A stretch of DNA of 64,000 nt from assembly GCF_015594925.2 (NCBI RefSeq), contig NZ_CP087590.1:1488001-1552000 (forward strand), written 5' to 3'. This DNA comes from Vibrio sp. VB16. Lineage in GTDB: Bacteria > Pseudomonadota > Gammaproteobacteria > Enterobacterales > Vibrionaceae. Shown one piece after another: positions 34,254-42,683 of the stretch (positions within the stretch are counted from its first letter, which is position 1; every line of letters starts with the position of its first letter). The notes beneath the pieces were generated by a model. It was not told where the DNA came from and ran no database searches. It was given only the letters and a program-made list of their open reading frames with translations. Position numbers and translations under genes: made by a program.

Positions 34254-34270
34254 CACTGAAACATTCAGTG
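34254..34270. repeat. Second copy of the CACTGAAACATTCAGT stem
   Basis: CACTGAA-ACA-TTCAGTG is a perfect 7-bp stem. Sixteen bases are identical to 34119-34134. It lies 37 bases from the ygiQ stop and has no T tract on the minus strand. Confidence 0.7.
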
Positions 34271-34306
34271 CTTTCAGTTTGACGTTTATGCGAAACGCTT
34301 TTATCG

Positions 34307-36577
34307 CTAGTCGGATTTTTTACTCTTTTTGAACTGATTGCTGCTAAAGCGAGTTAACCCTGGGTTACTTTTACCCCGTGACTTATTATCGCCTCGTTTT
34401 TGGCCAAATGACGTTTTGTTACCATTTGTATTGTTCTTACCTTTTCGATTATTACTGTTCTTTTCACCACGAGTCTCATGCGGTACAAGGCATTCAGGGC
34501 CGCTACCAATGAGTTTGTTGGCCAGTCCTAATTTACTAAGTGCTTCTCTAATCAGCCCCCAGTTATTTTGATCGTGGTAACGTAAGATAGCCTTGTGCAA
34601 GCGTCTTTGTATCGTCCCTTTTGGAACGGGAACCGCTGGGTTTTCCTTACGAATTTTATTTAAGGAGTCTATCTCTGTGTGGTATATCGTTGTCGCGTTT
34701 GCTAAAGGAGACGGATAGAAATTTTGTACTTGGTCTAACTTGAAATTATTTTGTTTTAACCATAGTGCTAAGTTAACCATATCCATATCTGTCGTTCCAG
34801 GGTGTGCAGATATGAAGTACGGGATTAAAAACTGTTTCTTACCAGCAAGTTTCGAGTAATGCTCAAACATTTGCTTAAACTCATCGTATGATCCCATTCC
34901 AGGTTTCATCATTTTAGCTAGCGGCGCGTCTTCAGTATGCTCAGGTGCGATTTTTAGATAACCACCGACATGATGAGTTGCCAGTTCTTTGACATATTCT
35001 GGATCTTTGATAGCGAGATCGTAACGTACACCGGAAGCAATTAAAATTTTCTTAATGCCTTTTACTTTACGTGCTCTACGATACAAATCGATGGTTGGCT
35101 TGTGGTCTGTATCCATATGCCCGCAGATAGTGGGCCAAACACAACTAGGCCTCCGACATGTTGCCTCTGCTTTCGCGCTTTTACAGCGCAGCTGATACAT
35201 ATTTGCCGTTGGTCCACCCAGATCTGAAATGACACCAGTAAAACCAGGTACTTTGTCACGAATGTCTTCGATCTCATCAATGATCGACTGCTCAGAACGG
35301 GACTGAATTATCCTCCCTTCATGCTCGGTGATACTACAAAATGAGCAACCGCCAAAACACCCTCTCATAATATTGATTGATGTTTTGATCATGTCATAAG
35401 CAGGGATTTTCGCATCACCATAGCTTGGATGAGGGACTCGGGCATAGGGCAGTGCGAAAACACCGTCCATTTCTTTTTCAGATAATGGAAGCGCCGGTGG
35501 GTTCAACCAGATCATCCGATCTCCGTGAGTTTGAACCAATGCACGAGCACTTGCAGGGTTTACTTCTTGGTGAAAAATCCGAGAGGCGTGGGCGTACAGC
35601 GTTTTGTTATTACTCACTTGTTCATATGAGGGAAGTTTAACGTAAGTCATTTCCCACGGTTTAATCTTATTCTCCCAAGATTTGTTCTGGTACTGACTGA
35701 TTTGTATTGGTACGGCTTCTTTTGTAACATCCGTCGAATTGACAGTTGTAGGCTTGGTAACAACTGTCGCGCCTGACGCTGTGACTTCATCCGGTTTATC
35801 ACAATTTGATGGCGTCATGTCTTGATATGGACTAGGAATAGGATCAATTTTCCCCGGTCTATCAATGCTACGAGAATCAATACCACGCCAACCTGGTAAG
35901 GCTGTTTTGACGGCAAATGCAGTACCACGAACATCGGTAATGTTTTTTACATTTTCACCCTGAGCGATACGATGAGCAACTTCTACCAATGGACGCTCGG
36001 CGTTACCATAAACTAGAATGTCTGCTTTAGAATCAAATAAAACACTACGGCGTACTTTATCGGACCAGTAATCGTAGTGGGCGATACGGCGTAAACTTCC
36101 TTCAATGCCTCCAATGACAACGGGAACTTCCTTAAAAGCTTCTTTGCATCGTTGAGTATAAACAGTCACCGCTCTATCAGGTCGTTTTCCACCTTCGTTA
36201 TCGGGTGTGTAGGCGTCGTCATGTCGCATACGGCGTTCAGCGGTATAGCGATTTATCATTGAATCCATGTTACCCGCGGTAACACCAAAAAATAGATTTG
36301 GTCTACCTAATGTCATAAAGTCGTCTTTCGAATGCCAATCTGGCTGGGCAATGATACCAACCCTAAAGCCTTGAGATTCGAGCATTCGGCCAATAATCGC
36401 CATACCAAAAGACGGATGGTCTACGTAGGCGTCACCAGTGACTAAAATGATGTCGCAGCTGTCCCAGCCTAAGTCGTCCATTTCTTGTTGCGACATAGGG
36501 AAAAATGGCGCAGTGCCGTAGCATTCAGCCCAGTATTTGGGATATTCGAACAGCTCTGTTTTTGGTAATGGGATCAT
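34307..36577 (-). CDS. ygiQ: YgiQ-family radical SAM protein
   Basis: A 756-residue UPF0313/YgiQ radical S-adenosylmethionine protein; its reaction is unknown in the family. The N-terminal cobalamin-like domain is seen in DIILVTGDAYVDHPSFGMAIIGR and FFGVTAGNMDSMINRYT. The 4Fe-4S CxxxCxxC motif is Cys407, Cys411 and Cys414 in MRGCFGGCSFCSITEHEGR. A Thr/Val-rich variable stretch (about 255-290) separates the two, and the last 50 residues form a basic, Asn/Lys/Gly-rich low-complexity tail. The start MIPLPKTELFEYPKYW is family-typical. It is monocistronic. Confidence 0.93.
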   Translation of the reverse strand: MIPLPKTELFEYPKYWAECYGTAPFFPMSQQEMDDLGWDSCDIILVTGDAYVDHPSFGMAIIGRMLESQGFRVGIIAQPDWHSKDDFMTLGRPNLFFGVTAGNMDSMINRYTAERRMRHDDAYTPDNEGGKRPDRAVTVYTQRCKEAFKEVPVVIGGIEGSLRRIAHYDYWSDKVRRSVLFDSKADILVYGNAERPLVEVAHRIAQGENVKNITDVRGTAFAVKTALPGWRGIDSRSIDRPGKIDPIPSPYQDMTPSNCDKPDEVTASGATVVTKPTTVNSTDVTKEAVPIQISQYQNKSWENKIKPWEMTYVKLPSYEQVSNNKTLYAHASRIFHQEVNPASARALVQTHGDRMIWLNPPALPLSEKEMDGVFALPYARVPHPSYGDAKIPAYDMIKTSINIMRGCFGGCSFCSITEHEGRIIQSRSEQSIIDEIEDIRDKVPGFTGVISDLGGPTANMYQLRCKSAKAEATCRRPSCVWPTICGHMDTDHKPTIDLYRRARKVKGIKKILIASGVRYDLAIKDPEYVKELATHHVGGYLKIAPEHTEDAPLAKMMKPGMGSYDEFKQMFEHYSKLAGKKQFLIPYFISAHPGTTDMDMVNLALWLKQNNFKLDQVQNFYPSPLANATTIYHTEIDSLNKIRKENPAVPVPKGTIQRRLHKAILRYHDQNNWGLIREALSKLGLANKLIGSGPECLVPHETRGEKNSNNRKGKNNTNGNKTSFGQKRGDNKSRGKSNPGLTRFSSNQFKKSKKSD

Positions 36578-36785
36578 GAAATGACGTAACCTTCATTTGA
36601 GAATGCAATGGTTTTATGTGAACCGAAAAATAATCGGCGGATTATAGCAGAATTTAAAATGTTTGGTTGGTTGAATTTCGAACGGTTCTTTCCTCGATTG
36701 CGTATCACCTAATATGGCGTATGTTTGTGGATGGAAACGATATCTATGTTAGTATCCGCGGTTCTGTAAAATAGATGAATAAATC

Positions 36786-37475
36786 ATGATTGAACCTTTA
36801 TTGTCACTTTTCGCCCCAATGTTATTGGGTGCTCAAATTATACTTACCTTGGTTCTCACTAAAGGTGAGATATGTCCAGGGCAAAGAGGGCGTGTGCATA
36901 AGCTACTACCCATAGTAGGTGTGCTTTGGTTAGCGATTGCCTTTGTCAATCTAACCTCTTTAGTGGTCGCCGCACCTATCTTCTATTTCTTTTCTAAAGT
37001 CCAGATTAAGAAAACGCGTGATAAAGGTCCAACGTGGGTGCTTTACATCGCCGATGCATTAGCGCTGGTATTTGTCATCAAACAATTATCTCTGTTCTCC
37101 TCTCTTTTTGCATCCATAGGTTGGGTCTGCTTTGTGAGTTTACTTGGGGCAATATTCGCTAACCTATTGTTGCTGATCGCACGTTCTCGGTTAGATGCTT
37201 TCCACAAAATTTTGCCGGTCGTTGGCATTATTAGCGGCATGATTTTGGCGATTCTCGTTGCTCTGCAAGTGGGCGCTTTAAGTGACCACTTAATGTCCAT
37301 GCTGCAAAGCAATGTGTTACTGGGCTTGGCACTTTTGGTTGTGGGGTTGTTGATATGGCCGTTACATATGATGACGCGTCAATCTATTAGCAAAATTCAA
37401 CTATCGATGGCCTTGATGGCTTTGCTCCTCGCAGGCGCAGAATTATACCCGTTATTTTTGTTATCTAGCGTTTAA
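36786..37475 (+). CDS. Polytopic membrane protein, unknown function
   Basis: A 229-residue protein that is almost wholly hydrophobic, with six to seven predicted helices (about 3-24, 41-72, 82-105, 108-133, 138-163, 172-192, 204-225) and short basic cytoplasmic loops (KVQIKKTRDKG, ARSRLDAFHK). I recognise no transporter or enzyme motif. The start follows AAATAGATGAATAAATC with a weak ribosome-binding region. It stands alone, divergent from ygiQ, and DUF4250 follows on the same strand after 109 bases. Confidence 0.75.
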   Translation: MIEPLLSLFAPMLLGAQIILTLVLTKGEICPGQRGRVHKLLPIVGVLWLAIAFVNLTSLVVAAPIFYFFSKVQIKKTRDKGPTWVLYIADALALVFVIKQLSLFSSLFASIGWVCFVSLLGAIFANLLLLIARSRLDAFHKILPVVGIISGMILAILVALQVGALSDHLMSMLQSNVLLGLALLVVGLLIWPLHMMTRQSISKIQLSMALMALLLAGAELYPLFLLSSV

Positions 37476-37584
37476 AGGGGCAGGTTTTCTCAACTAGGCG
37501 CTAATTTATATGACCAATCTCTTGTCACAACTTGTCCTATCGTACTACGCTTAAATTTAGGTGATGGGGAATGGGAGTAGGGCG

Positions 37585-37785
37585 ATGGATTTGAGTAAAG
37601 TTAACCATATAGACAGTAATATTCTGTTGGGGATTGTTAACGAGAAGCTGAGATTAGAGTGTGACAGTTTTGAAGACTTGGTCGTTATGTACGAGATGGA
37701 TGTTCAAAACCTGATTGGCAAACTTGACGTCCTTGGCTATCAATATGACCCGCTCACGAATCAGTTTAAGTCCTATGAGCGATAG
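37585..37785 (+). CDS. DUF4250-family small protein
   Basis: A 66-residue protein whose pattern MDLSKVNHIDSNILLGIVNEKLR, then LIGKLDVLGYQYDPLTNQF, fits the DUF4250 family; the function is unknown. The start is placed at ATG 37585 because GGAG stands seven bases upstream and the family begins MDLSK. The frame is open eight codons further upstream. A perfect palindromic terminator follows the stop by about 25 bases. Confidence 0.85.
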   Translation: MDLSKVNHIDSNILLGIVNEKLRLECDSFEDLVVMYEMDVQNLIGKLDVLGYQYDPLTNQFKSYER

Positions 37786-37809
37786 AGCCGAATTGACGTT
37801 GTCAGAGAA

Positions 37810-37838
37810 AGGATAAACCTAGGTTTATCCTTTTTTTA
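37810..37838 (+). terminator. Rho-independent terminator after the DUF4250 gene
   Basis: AGGATAAACCT and AGGTTTATCCT form a perfect 22-base palindrome followed by a run of T on the plus strand. It reaches the stop codon of the convergent metR, whose transcript would carry the same stem but end in CTCTG rather than a T run. Confidence 0.85.
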
Positions 37839-38747
37839 TGGCATTTTGATCCCTTCAAGGTGGTTTTTACACTGGGATCTGGCGGTATTAAAAAAGGCTT
37901 GCAGGTACGCTTTGTCGTGTTCTGATTGACGAGTCGCGGCAAAGAGCCGTCGCCATAATCCATTACCTAAAGGCTTATTAGTGATTAATCCTTGTCTAGA
38001 AAATTCGTGAATGGCCCAATTTGGTATTGCCGCCACACCTAGTCCTGCGGAGACCATTTGAATAAGCATCAACGTATTGTCTGCTTGTTTCCACTTGAGA
38101 GGGTCAACGCCCGCAGGTTGCATGAAGTGCTTATACACGTCTAAGCGAGATTTATGAACGGGGTAGGTGATAACGGTTTGATCAATAAAATTTTCAGGTT
38201 GAATACTATCTTGACCGGCTAACGGATGATGGACTGAGGTCACCAAACACATTTCAAAATCGAATAAGGGTTCGTAGTGTACATCTGAACTCGGCACAAT
38301 ATCTGAGGTTATCACGAGGTCGAGTTCACCGGATAGCAGCGCTGGGATAGGTTCAAAATCAAACCCGGAGATAAAATCTAATCCTACGCTCGGCCAACTT
38401 AATTGATACTCCCGCAATGCAGGCATTAACCACTGAAAGCAAGAGTGGCAATCAATAGCCATATGCAAACGTCCATTTACATCTTCCTTCAGGTTGGCAA
38501 TTTTGCCTTCTGCAATCGCTATCTTATGTAGGATTTCATCGGCGAGTTGTAACAAGATTTCGCCTTCAGCCGTGAATTTTACCGGGCGAGTTTTACGCAG
38601 AAACAACTGCCCTCCTAATCGAAGTTCGAGATCCTTAATCTGATGGGAGAGTGCTGACTGGGTTAAGTGTAATGACGTTGCGGTCGCAGTGAGTGACCCT
38701 GAGCCCCTCAAGGATACGAGAGTGCGTAAATGCTTAAGTTCTATCAT
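37836..38747 (-). CDS. metR: LysR-type regulator MetR
   Basis: A 303-residue LysR-family regulator that, as MetR, controls methionine biosynthesis genes with homocysteine as co-effector. The N-terminal winged HTH reads MIELKHLRTLVSLRGSGSLTATA...QSALSHQIKDLE. The effector domain matches E. coli MetR closely: IDCHSCFQWLMPALREY, LSGELDLVITSDIVPSS, ITYPVHKSRLDVYKHFMQPAGV and NTLMLIQMVSAGLGVAAIP. In E. coli metR is divergent from metE, but here no metE adjoins; the upstream neighbour is a META-domain lipoprotein on the same strand. Confidence 0.93.
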   Translation of the reverse strand: MIELKHLRTLVSLRGSGSLTATATSLHLTQSALSHQIKDLELRLGGQLFLRKTRPVKFTAEGEILLQLADEILHKIAIAEGKIANLKEDVNGRLHMAIDCHSCFQWLMPALREYQLSWPSVGLDFISGFDFEPIPALLSGELDLVITSDIVPSSDVHYEPLFDFEMCLVTSVHHPLAGQDSIQPENFIDQTVITYPVHKSRLDVYKHFMQPAGVDPLKWKQADNTLMLIQMVSAGLGVAAIPNWAIHEFSRQGLITNKPLGNGLWRRLFAATRQSEHDKAYLQAFFNTARSQCKNHLEGIKMP

Positions 38748-38886
38748 GAGTTCTCTTCATATCGTGTGGGATATCAATAATCGAACTCATAAACTAACGT
38801 AACTTCTTGCCATTGTAAACGTCTAGACGGCTAAAATACTTATTGATGTGTACATTCGTAAGGTATCGTCCGATCCAACGAGAGCA

Positions 38887-38919
38887 AGAATCCCGTCTTC
38901 TTGGTTAAAACGGGAATCT
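38887..38919. repeat. REP-related hairpin
   Basis: AGAATCCCGT and ACGGGAATCT pair at nine of ten positions around a 13-base loop. The right arm (AAAACGGGAATCTG) is identical over 14 bases to part of the palindromic unit at 34165-34226. It lies just beyond the 3' end of the META-domain gene and may serve as its 3' mRNA structure; there is no T tract. Confidence 0.55.
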
Positions 38920-38931
38920 GCGTAGTTTTCT

Positions 38932-39372
38932 CTACTTCCAATCACTTAACTTGAACGTTAACGTATGATTCTCGCCCGTTAGCGTCATTGTTTCCTTCGT
39001 TAATTTCATCTCGTTCCACTCAGGCAGAGTTTGTGAGAGTACCATTTCAGTCCCCATCACGTCATTGATACACATCTTCATCGTCATGCCCATTTGTAGA
39101 ATACGGAAATTGTTTCCATCGAGTTCGCCCTGCCCAAAGAAGTTGTTACAGCCAGCATTCCCATTTGCTGTCATCTTCTCACCAATTTCCAGACGAGGAG
39201 CTTGCATGTTATCTGGAGTAATGACGGCTTTACCATCAATTTGAGTGAGCTCCCAATTATGGTGCTGTAGGTCTTGAACAGAGATCGTTTTCGCCATGTT
39301 ATTTTCCTCCCCGGTGCTTTGGCATGCAGTCAATAATAGGGGTAATGTAACGACAGCAATCAGTTTTTTCAT
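38932..39372 (-). CDS. META/HslJ-domain lipoprotein
   Basis: A 146-residue predicted lipoprotein with a signal peptide ending in the lipobox LTAC near residue 17. The remaining part is one META domain (W-E-L-T-x-I-D-G-K near 45, then TANGNAGCNNFFGQGELDGNNFRI), as in HslJ, a heat-shock-linked outer-membrane protein tied to novobiocin resistance in E. coli. The start is ATG 39372, with GGAG six bases upstream; five more codons are open. The acidic residue (Gln) after the lipid Cys suggests outer-membrane sorting. Confidence 0.85.
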   Translation of the reverse strand: MKKLIAVVTLPLLLTACQSTGEENNMAKTISVQDLQHHNWELTQIDGKAVITPDNMQAPRLEIGEKMTANGNAGCNNFFGQGELDGNNFRILQMGMTMKMCINDVMGTEMVLSQTLPEWNEMKLTKETMTLTGENHTLTFKLSDWK

Positions 39373-39534
39373 AACGGGCTCCAGCATAAGAAATTTTAAT
39401 TATTTGAATTATAGACCCAATATAGGGCTTGGTGTCAGAGAAAAGTAATGGATTAAAATAGAATGTAAATTGTTATCAAGGCGTTATGGAACTAATATAG
39501 AATTAGTAATAGTAAATAAGACGTTTTATCTTCT

Positions 39535-39792
39535 ATGGAACAACTTGAATTTTTTACCGTACCTAGCCCTTGTATTGGGGTGTGCTCAGTAGATGATAAA
39601 GGCTACTGCAATGGCTGTATGCGAAAAAGAGACGAGCGCTTTAATTGGCAAAAGTTCACCCCTACACAACAGCTTCATGTGATAAAGCTGTGCAAACAAA
39701 GATACCGAAGAAAGATCCTTCAAGGCAAGAAGAAGCCACAAGAATCAATAGATTTGCTCAGTCCTCAGCGAGATCTATTTGATGAAGAATAA
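39535..39792 (+). CDS. DUF1289 small cysteine-rich protein
   Basis: An 85-residue protein with the DUF1289 signature near residues 12-35: SPCIGVCSVDDKGYCNGCMRKRDE, four cysteines in a C-x3-C-x8-C-x2-C array that probably binds iron-sulfur or zinc. A WQKFTPTQQ segment and a basic C-terminal tail follow. Function is unknown in the family. It is convergent with aguA. A second DUF1289 gene lies at 50021-50254. Confidence 0.85.
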   Translation: MEQLEFFTVPSPCIGVCSVDDKGYCNGCMRKRDERFNWQKFTPTQQLHVIKLCKQRYRRKILQGKKKPQESIDLLSPQRDLFDEE

Positions 39793-39828
39793 AAAGCCCC
39801 GCTCTATGTAATGCTAGTGCGAGGCTTG
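39790..39828 (-). terminator. Terminator of the aguD-aguA transcript
   Basis: On the minus strand AAGCCTCGC and GCGGGGCTT arms (one mismatch) enclose about 16 bases and are followed by five T. It lies about 32 bases beyond the aguA stop and touches the end of the convergent DUF1289 gene. Confidence 0.7.
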
Positions 39829-39860
39829 TTGGTTATGTGATTATGTCGTTACAATCGACG

Positions 39861-40955
39861 TTATTTAATGGCCGGTATCTGTTGAGTAATACAGTGAATA
39901 TTTCCTCCGCCCAGTAGAATTTCACGTGCGTTCACACCCGTCACTTTGTAACCGGGATAAAGGTTGCTAAGAATAGCCTCAACTTCAGCATCGAGTGTTT
40001 TGTCTAATAATGGGTAAACTATTTGGTCATTAGTCACCAAGTAATTAGCGTATGAACCCGCTAGTCGTTCTCCAGGTACTCGTTCCATTCCATCAGACAT
40101 ATCGACACCGCTCGCCTCGTCTTCAGTGATATATAGTGGCCCTGGCATTGGGATTTTGTGGACGTTAAGCTCTCTTCCTTTTGCATCTTTTTGTGTGAGT
40201 AACGCATCGAGTGCAGTACGAGACAATGCATACTGCGGGTCGGATTCATCGTCACACCATGTAAGTACGACCTCGCCAGGGCGAACCACGTGGATTAGGT
40301 TATCTACGTGTCCGTTGGTTTCATCATTAAACAAGCCAGATGGTATCCAGATGACTTTGTCGACAGACAAATGTTCGCAGAGCACATCTTCGATTTCTTC
40401 GCGTGATAAGTCAGGATTTCGACTTTCGTGCAGCAAACACTCTTCGGTGGTAAAGAGCGTTCCTTCACCGTCAACATGGATGGAGCCACCTTCTAAAACG
40501 ATGGGCGCTCTATAGCTGTCGTCTCCAAGTATCTCGCACACTTTTTGAGCGACAGCGTCGTCGTTGTGCCAAGGATAATACAGGCCATCAACTAAACCAC
40601 CCCACGCGTTAAAGTGCCAATCAATCCCGCGGCGTTCGCCTTCATCATTAACCACATAAGATGGACCAATATCTCGCATCCAAGCGTCATCGGTACTCAT
40701 TTCTACAAGCCTGACTTCCGCGGGTAACATACCGCGAGCATTCTCAAACTGAGTGGCACTCACAATCATCGTTACGGGTGTGGTTTGTGCAATTGCTTTT
40801 GCTACTTCAGCAAATGTCTTCTGCGCGGGTTTACCGCCGTACCGCCAATTGTCTGTACGCTCAGGCCAAGCCATCCAGATAGACTCTTGTGGTTCATGTT
40901 CACCTGGCATTCTAAAGCCATCGTTTCTTGGTATTGAATGAATTCTATTGCTCAT
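39861..40955 (-). CDS. aguA: Agmatine deiminase
   Basis: Cytoplasmic enzyme hydrolysing agmatine to N-carbamoylputrescine and ammonia (guanidine-modifying/PPAD fold). Seen are PRNDGFRMPGEHEPQESIWMAWPERTDNWR at the N-terminus (family hallmark), DDAWMRDIGPSYVV, EGGSIHVDGEGT, NGHVDNLIHVV with the catalytic His, and the nucleophile Cys355 in LGGGNIHCITQQ at the C-terminus. The 364-residue length is typical. ATG 40955 is preferred to 40961 because AGGA is nine rather than three bases away. It is 15 bases downstream of the antiporter gene on the same strand. With aguC and aguB across the divergent promoter it forms an energy-yielding pathway. Confidence 0.94.
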   Translation of the reverse strand: MSNRIHSIPRNDGFRMPGEHEPQESIWMAWPERTDNWRYGGKPAQKTFAEVAKAIAQTTPVTMIVSATQFENARGMLPAEVRLVEMSTDDAWMRDIGPSYVVNDEGERRGIDWHFNAWGGLVDGLYYPWHNDDAVAQKVCEILGDDSYRAPIVLEGGSIHVDGEGTLFTTEECLLHESRNPDLSREEIEDVLCEHLSVDKVIWIPSGLFNDETNGHVDNLIHVVRPGEVVLTWCDDESDPQYALSRTALDALLTQKDAKGRELNVHKIPMPGPLYITEDEASGVDMSDGMERVPGERLAGSYANYLVTNDQIVYPLLDKTLDAEVEAILSNLYPGYKVTGVNAREILLGGGNIHCITQQIPAIK

Positions 40956-40970
40956 GATCATATGTCCTAA

Positions 40971-42395
40971 TTAATGGCTTTGAGAAAGGGTTTCAGCTGA
41001 CTCTTTATTGACTTCGTCAACTTTCTTGGCGACGGCTAACTTCAATAAATACTCGCCGATAGCAACGGTAAGGAATACACCGATAAGAACAGGCGCGCTG
41101 TAAACCCAATCGACGTTGAGTGTGATTAAGTCTGGGAAAATGAAAAGCACAACGGCTTGAGCAATAACCAAAAAGCAGATGATACTCAGCAACCATTGCA
41201 CGCCAATTCCACCCGGAACTCGGAAAGGACGCTCAGTTTCTGCATCGCTTACACGAAGTTTGAGGTAAGAAGGGAACATGAATAGATAAGGAAGTAAGAA
41301 CACACAGCTAGAGAAGGCAAATACAGACCAAAATAGTTCATCGCTACCTTGGGCAAATACGGCGTAGGCCAAGATCACAACGGTAGAAACCATCCCCGTG
41401 ATGTTATTCGCACCGACAGGCGTGTCGTGTTTTTCAGACATCTTGCCAACGATTTCAGGAAGTTCACCTTCACTTGCGGCCTCTGCTGCGGCACGGCTAG
41501 CACCCATCGTCCATGTCACCATATTTCCGATGAAAGTCAGTAGCGCCATAATACCGATCGCGTACACCATGAAGTGACCCACTGCGCTGTCACCAAATAG
41601 CTTGCGAAGAGTGTCGATGATGCCCGCTACGAGGCCAATATCTTCTACAGGCAACGCCAGTAAAATACCTACGGTACCAAACACGTATAAGAACGCGGTA
41701 ATTCCCGCCGCTAAGAAGATAGATTTAGGCATATCTCGAACATCTTTCATCTCTTTAGTCATGGTCGCAACAAGCTCGAAACCCATAAGGTTGAAGACGA
41801 GAGCAGGAAGGAAAGCGACGCCAGTATCTAAACTTGGCAACATTGCAGAGAAAGAGAATTCGTTAGCAACCCCATTTTTTAGTGCATAGAAAAAGCCACC
41901 AAAACCAAGGACAGAGATAACAATAATTTTAAGAATAGCACCTGCGCTGGTCACCCACACGCCAACATCTACTGAGACATTACAGACCCAAATAGTTAAC
42001 CAAGTTAAGACGATACAGATAGCGATTTGCCAAACCATCGCCAGTTCTGGATAGAATAATTCGGCAAACATTCCCGCAAACATGATGTAAACCGCAGGCA
42101 TCCACAAGCCCACATTAATCCAGTAAAACCACGTTGTTCTTACGGCCCATTTGTATCCAAATGCTTTTTTAACCCAATCGTAAATACCGCCATCTCCGGG
42201 ATAAGTCGTGCCCAGTTCTGATGTTATAAGTCCGTAGGGGATGACAAAGACAACTAAGGTAACTAACCACCAACCGATAGCACTTACGCCTATTGACGCC
42301 GATGCAGTCAATGTATCGACGACAATAACGGCACATAGGCTAAATAGGGCAAGGCTACCGACCCCCATTTTGCCACCAGAACTTTGAGTATCCAT
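40971..42395 (-). CDS. aguD: APC-family agmatine/putrescine-type antiporter
   Basis: A 474-residue amino acid-polyamine-organocation transporter with twelve hydrophobic helices. The first helix region carries GSLALFSLCAVIVVDTLTASASIG and is followed by the TTYPGDGGIYDWVKKAFG loop typical of the APC superfamily. Helix 6 has LPALVFNLMGFELVATMTKEMKD. By family likeness and position upstream of agmatine deiminase it should exchange external agmatine for internal putrescine; the substrate is inferred from context. GGAG stands seven bases before ATG. It is transcribed divergently from aguC across 288 bases. Confidence 0.85.
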   Translation of the reverse strand: MDTQSSGGKMGVGSLALFSLCAVIVVDTLTASASIGVSAIGWWLVTLVVFVIPYGLITSELGTTYPGDGGIYDWVKKAFGYKWAVRTTWFYWINVGLWMPAVYIMFAGMFAELFYPELAMVWQIAICIVLTWLTIWVCNVSVDVGVWVTSAGAILKIIVISVLGFGGFFYALKNGVANEFSFSAMLPSLDTGVAFLPALVFNLMGFELVATMTKEMKDVRDMPKSIFLAAGITAFLYVFGTVGILLALPVEDIGLVAGIIDTLRKLFGDSAVGHFMVYAIGIMALLTFIGNMVTWTMGASRAAAEAASEGELPEIVGKMSEKHDTPVGANNITGMVSTVVILAYAVFAQGSDELFWSVFAFSSCVFLLPYLFMFPSYLKLRVSDAETERPFRVPGGIGVQWLLSIICFLVIAQAVVLFIFPDLITLNVDWVYSAPVLIGVFLTVAIGEYLLKLAVAKKVDEVNKESAETLSQSH

Positions 42396-42417
42396 TTTAT
42401 TTCTCCGTTTTAATATT

Positions 42418-42450
42418 TATTCACACGATTTATTATTTAACGTGTGAATA
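42418..42450. promoter_or_regulatory. Inverted repeat, candidate operator of the agu genes
   Basis: TATTCACACG and CGTGTGAATA are perfect 10-bp arms 13 bases apart, located 22 bases upstream of the aguD start. Such a site fits a dimeric repressor like the TetR protein encoded 1.2 kb away, or it could act as a hairpin in the aguD leader. A second smaller inverted repeat, ATCAC-N6-GTGAT, occurs at 42520-42535. Confidence 0.45.
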
Positions 42451-42598
42451 TGATTCAAATTTTGACGTTATAAATATAGTGTCTTTATTCGTTATTATTT
42501 GTTAGGAGAATCACTTATCGGTGATAGTTGAATATTTAGTAATAAAGTCGTGACGCCCAGCATAATTATTAGTTGGGTAATTGCCTTAGTCGATAAAA

Positions 42599-42612
42599 TT
42601 GATTCTGATCAA
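42599..42612 (+). promoter_or_regulatory. FNR-type binding site upstream of aguC
   Basis: TTGATTCTGATCAA matches the FNR consensus TTGAT-N4-ATCAA at all ten defined positions. Its centre is 78 bases before the aguC ATG. If the site is at -41.5, transcription would begin near 42647, with GATAAA at 42634-42639 as a plausible -10. This would make aguC, and possibly the divergent aguD-aguA, oxygen-regulated. Confidence 0.6.
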
Positions 42613-42683
42613 GTTTATAGGATGGATAAAAAAGATAAATTGAATACATAAAATGAACAGTGTGGAACAAACCGGTGAATATT

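Larger units (their letters stand above)
33954..34306. other. Convergent intergenic region with repeats
   Basis: This 353-base region between the convergent GGDEF-EAL and ygiQ genes has no supported coding frame. It holds two copies of CACTGAAACATTCAGT (34119-34134 and 34254-34269) and, between them, a REP-like palindromic unit. Copies of CTTAAG lie on both sides of that unit. The left part (33954-34100) has a weak inverted pair (GAGACAAC and GTTGTCTC) but no other feature. Confidence 0.6.

Noticed and set aside
33954..34306. CRISPR-like array
   Set aside because: Only two copies of a short palindromic motif with unequal content between them; no regular repeat-spacer pattern and no cas genes.
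40126..40515. 129-codon plus-strand frame inside agmatine deiminase
   Set aside because: Ser/Cys-rich composition is typical of antisense reading of a conserved gene, and aguA is certain on the other strand.
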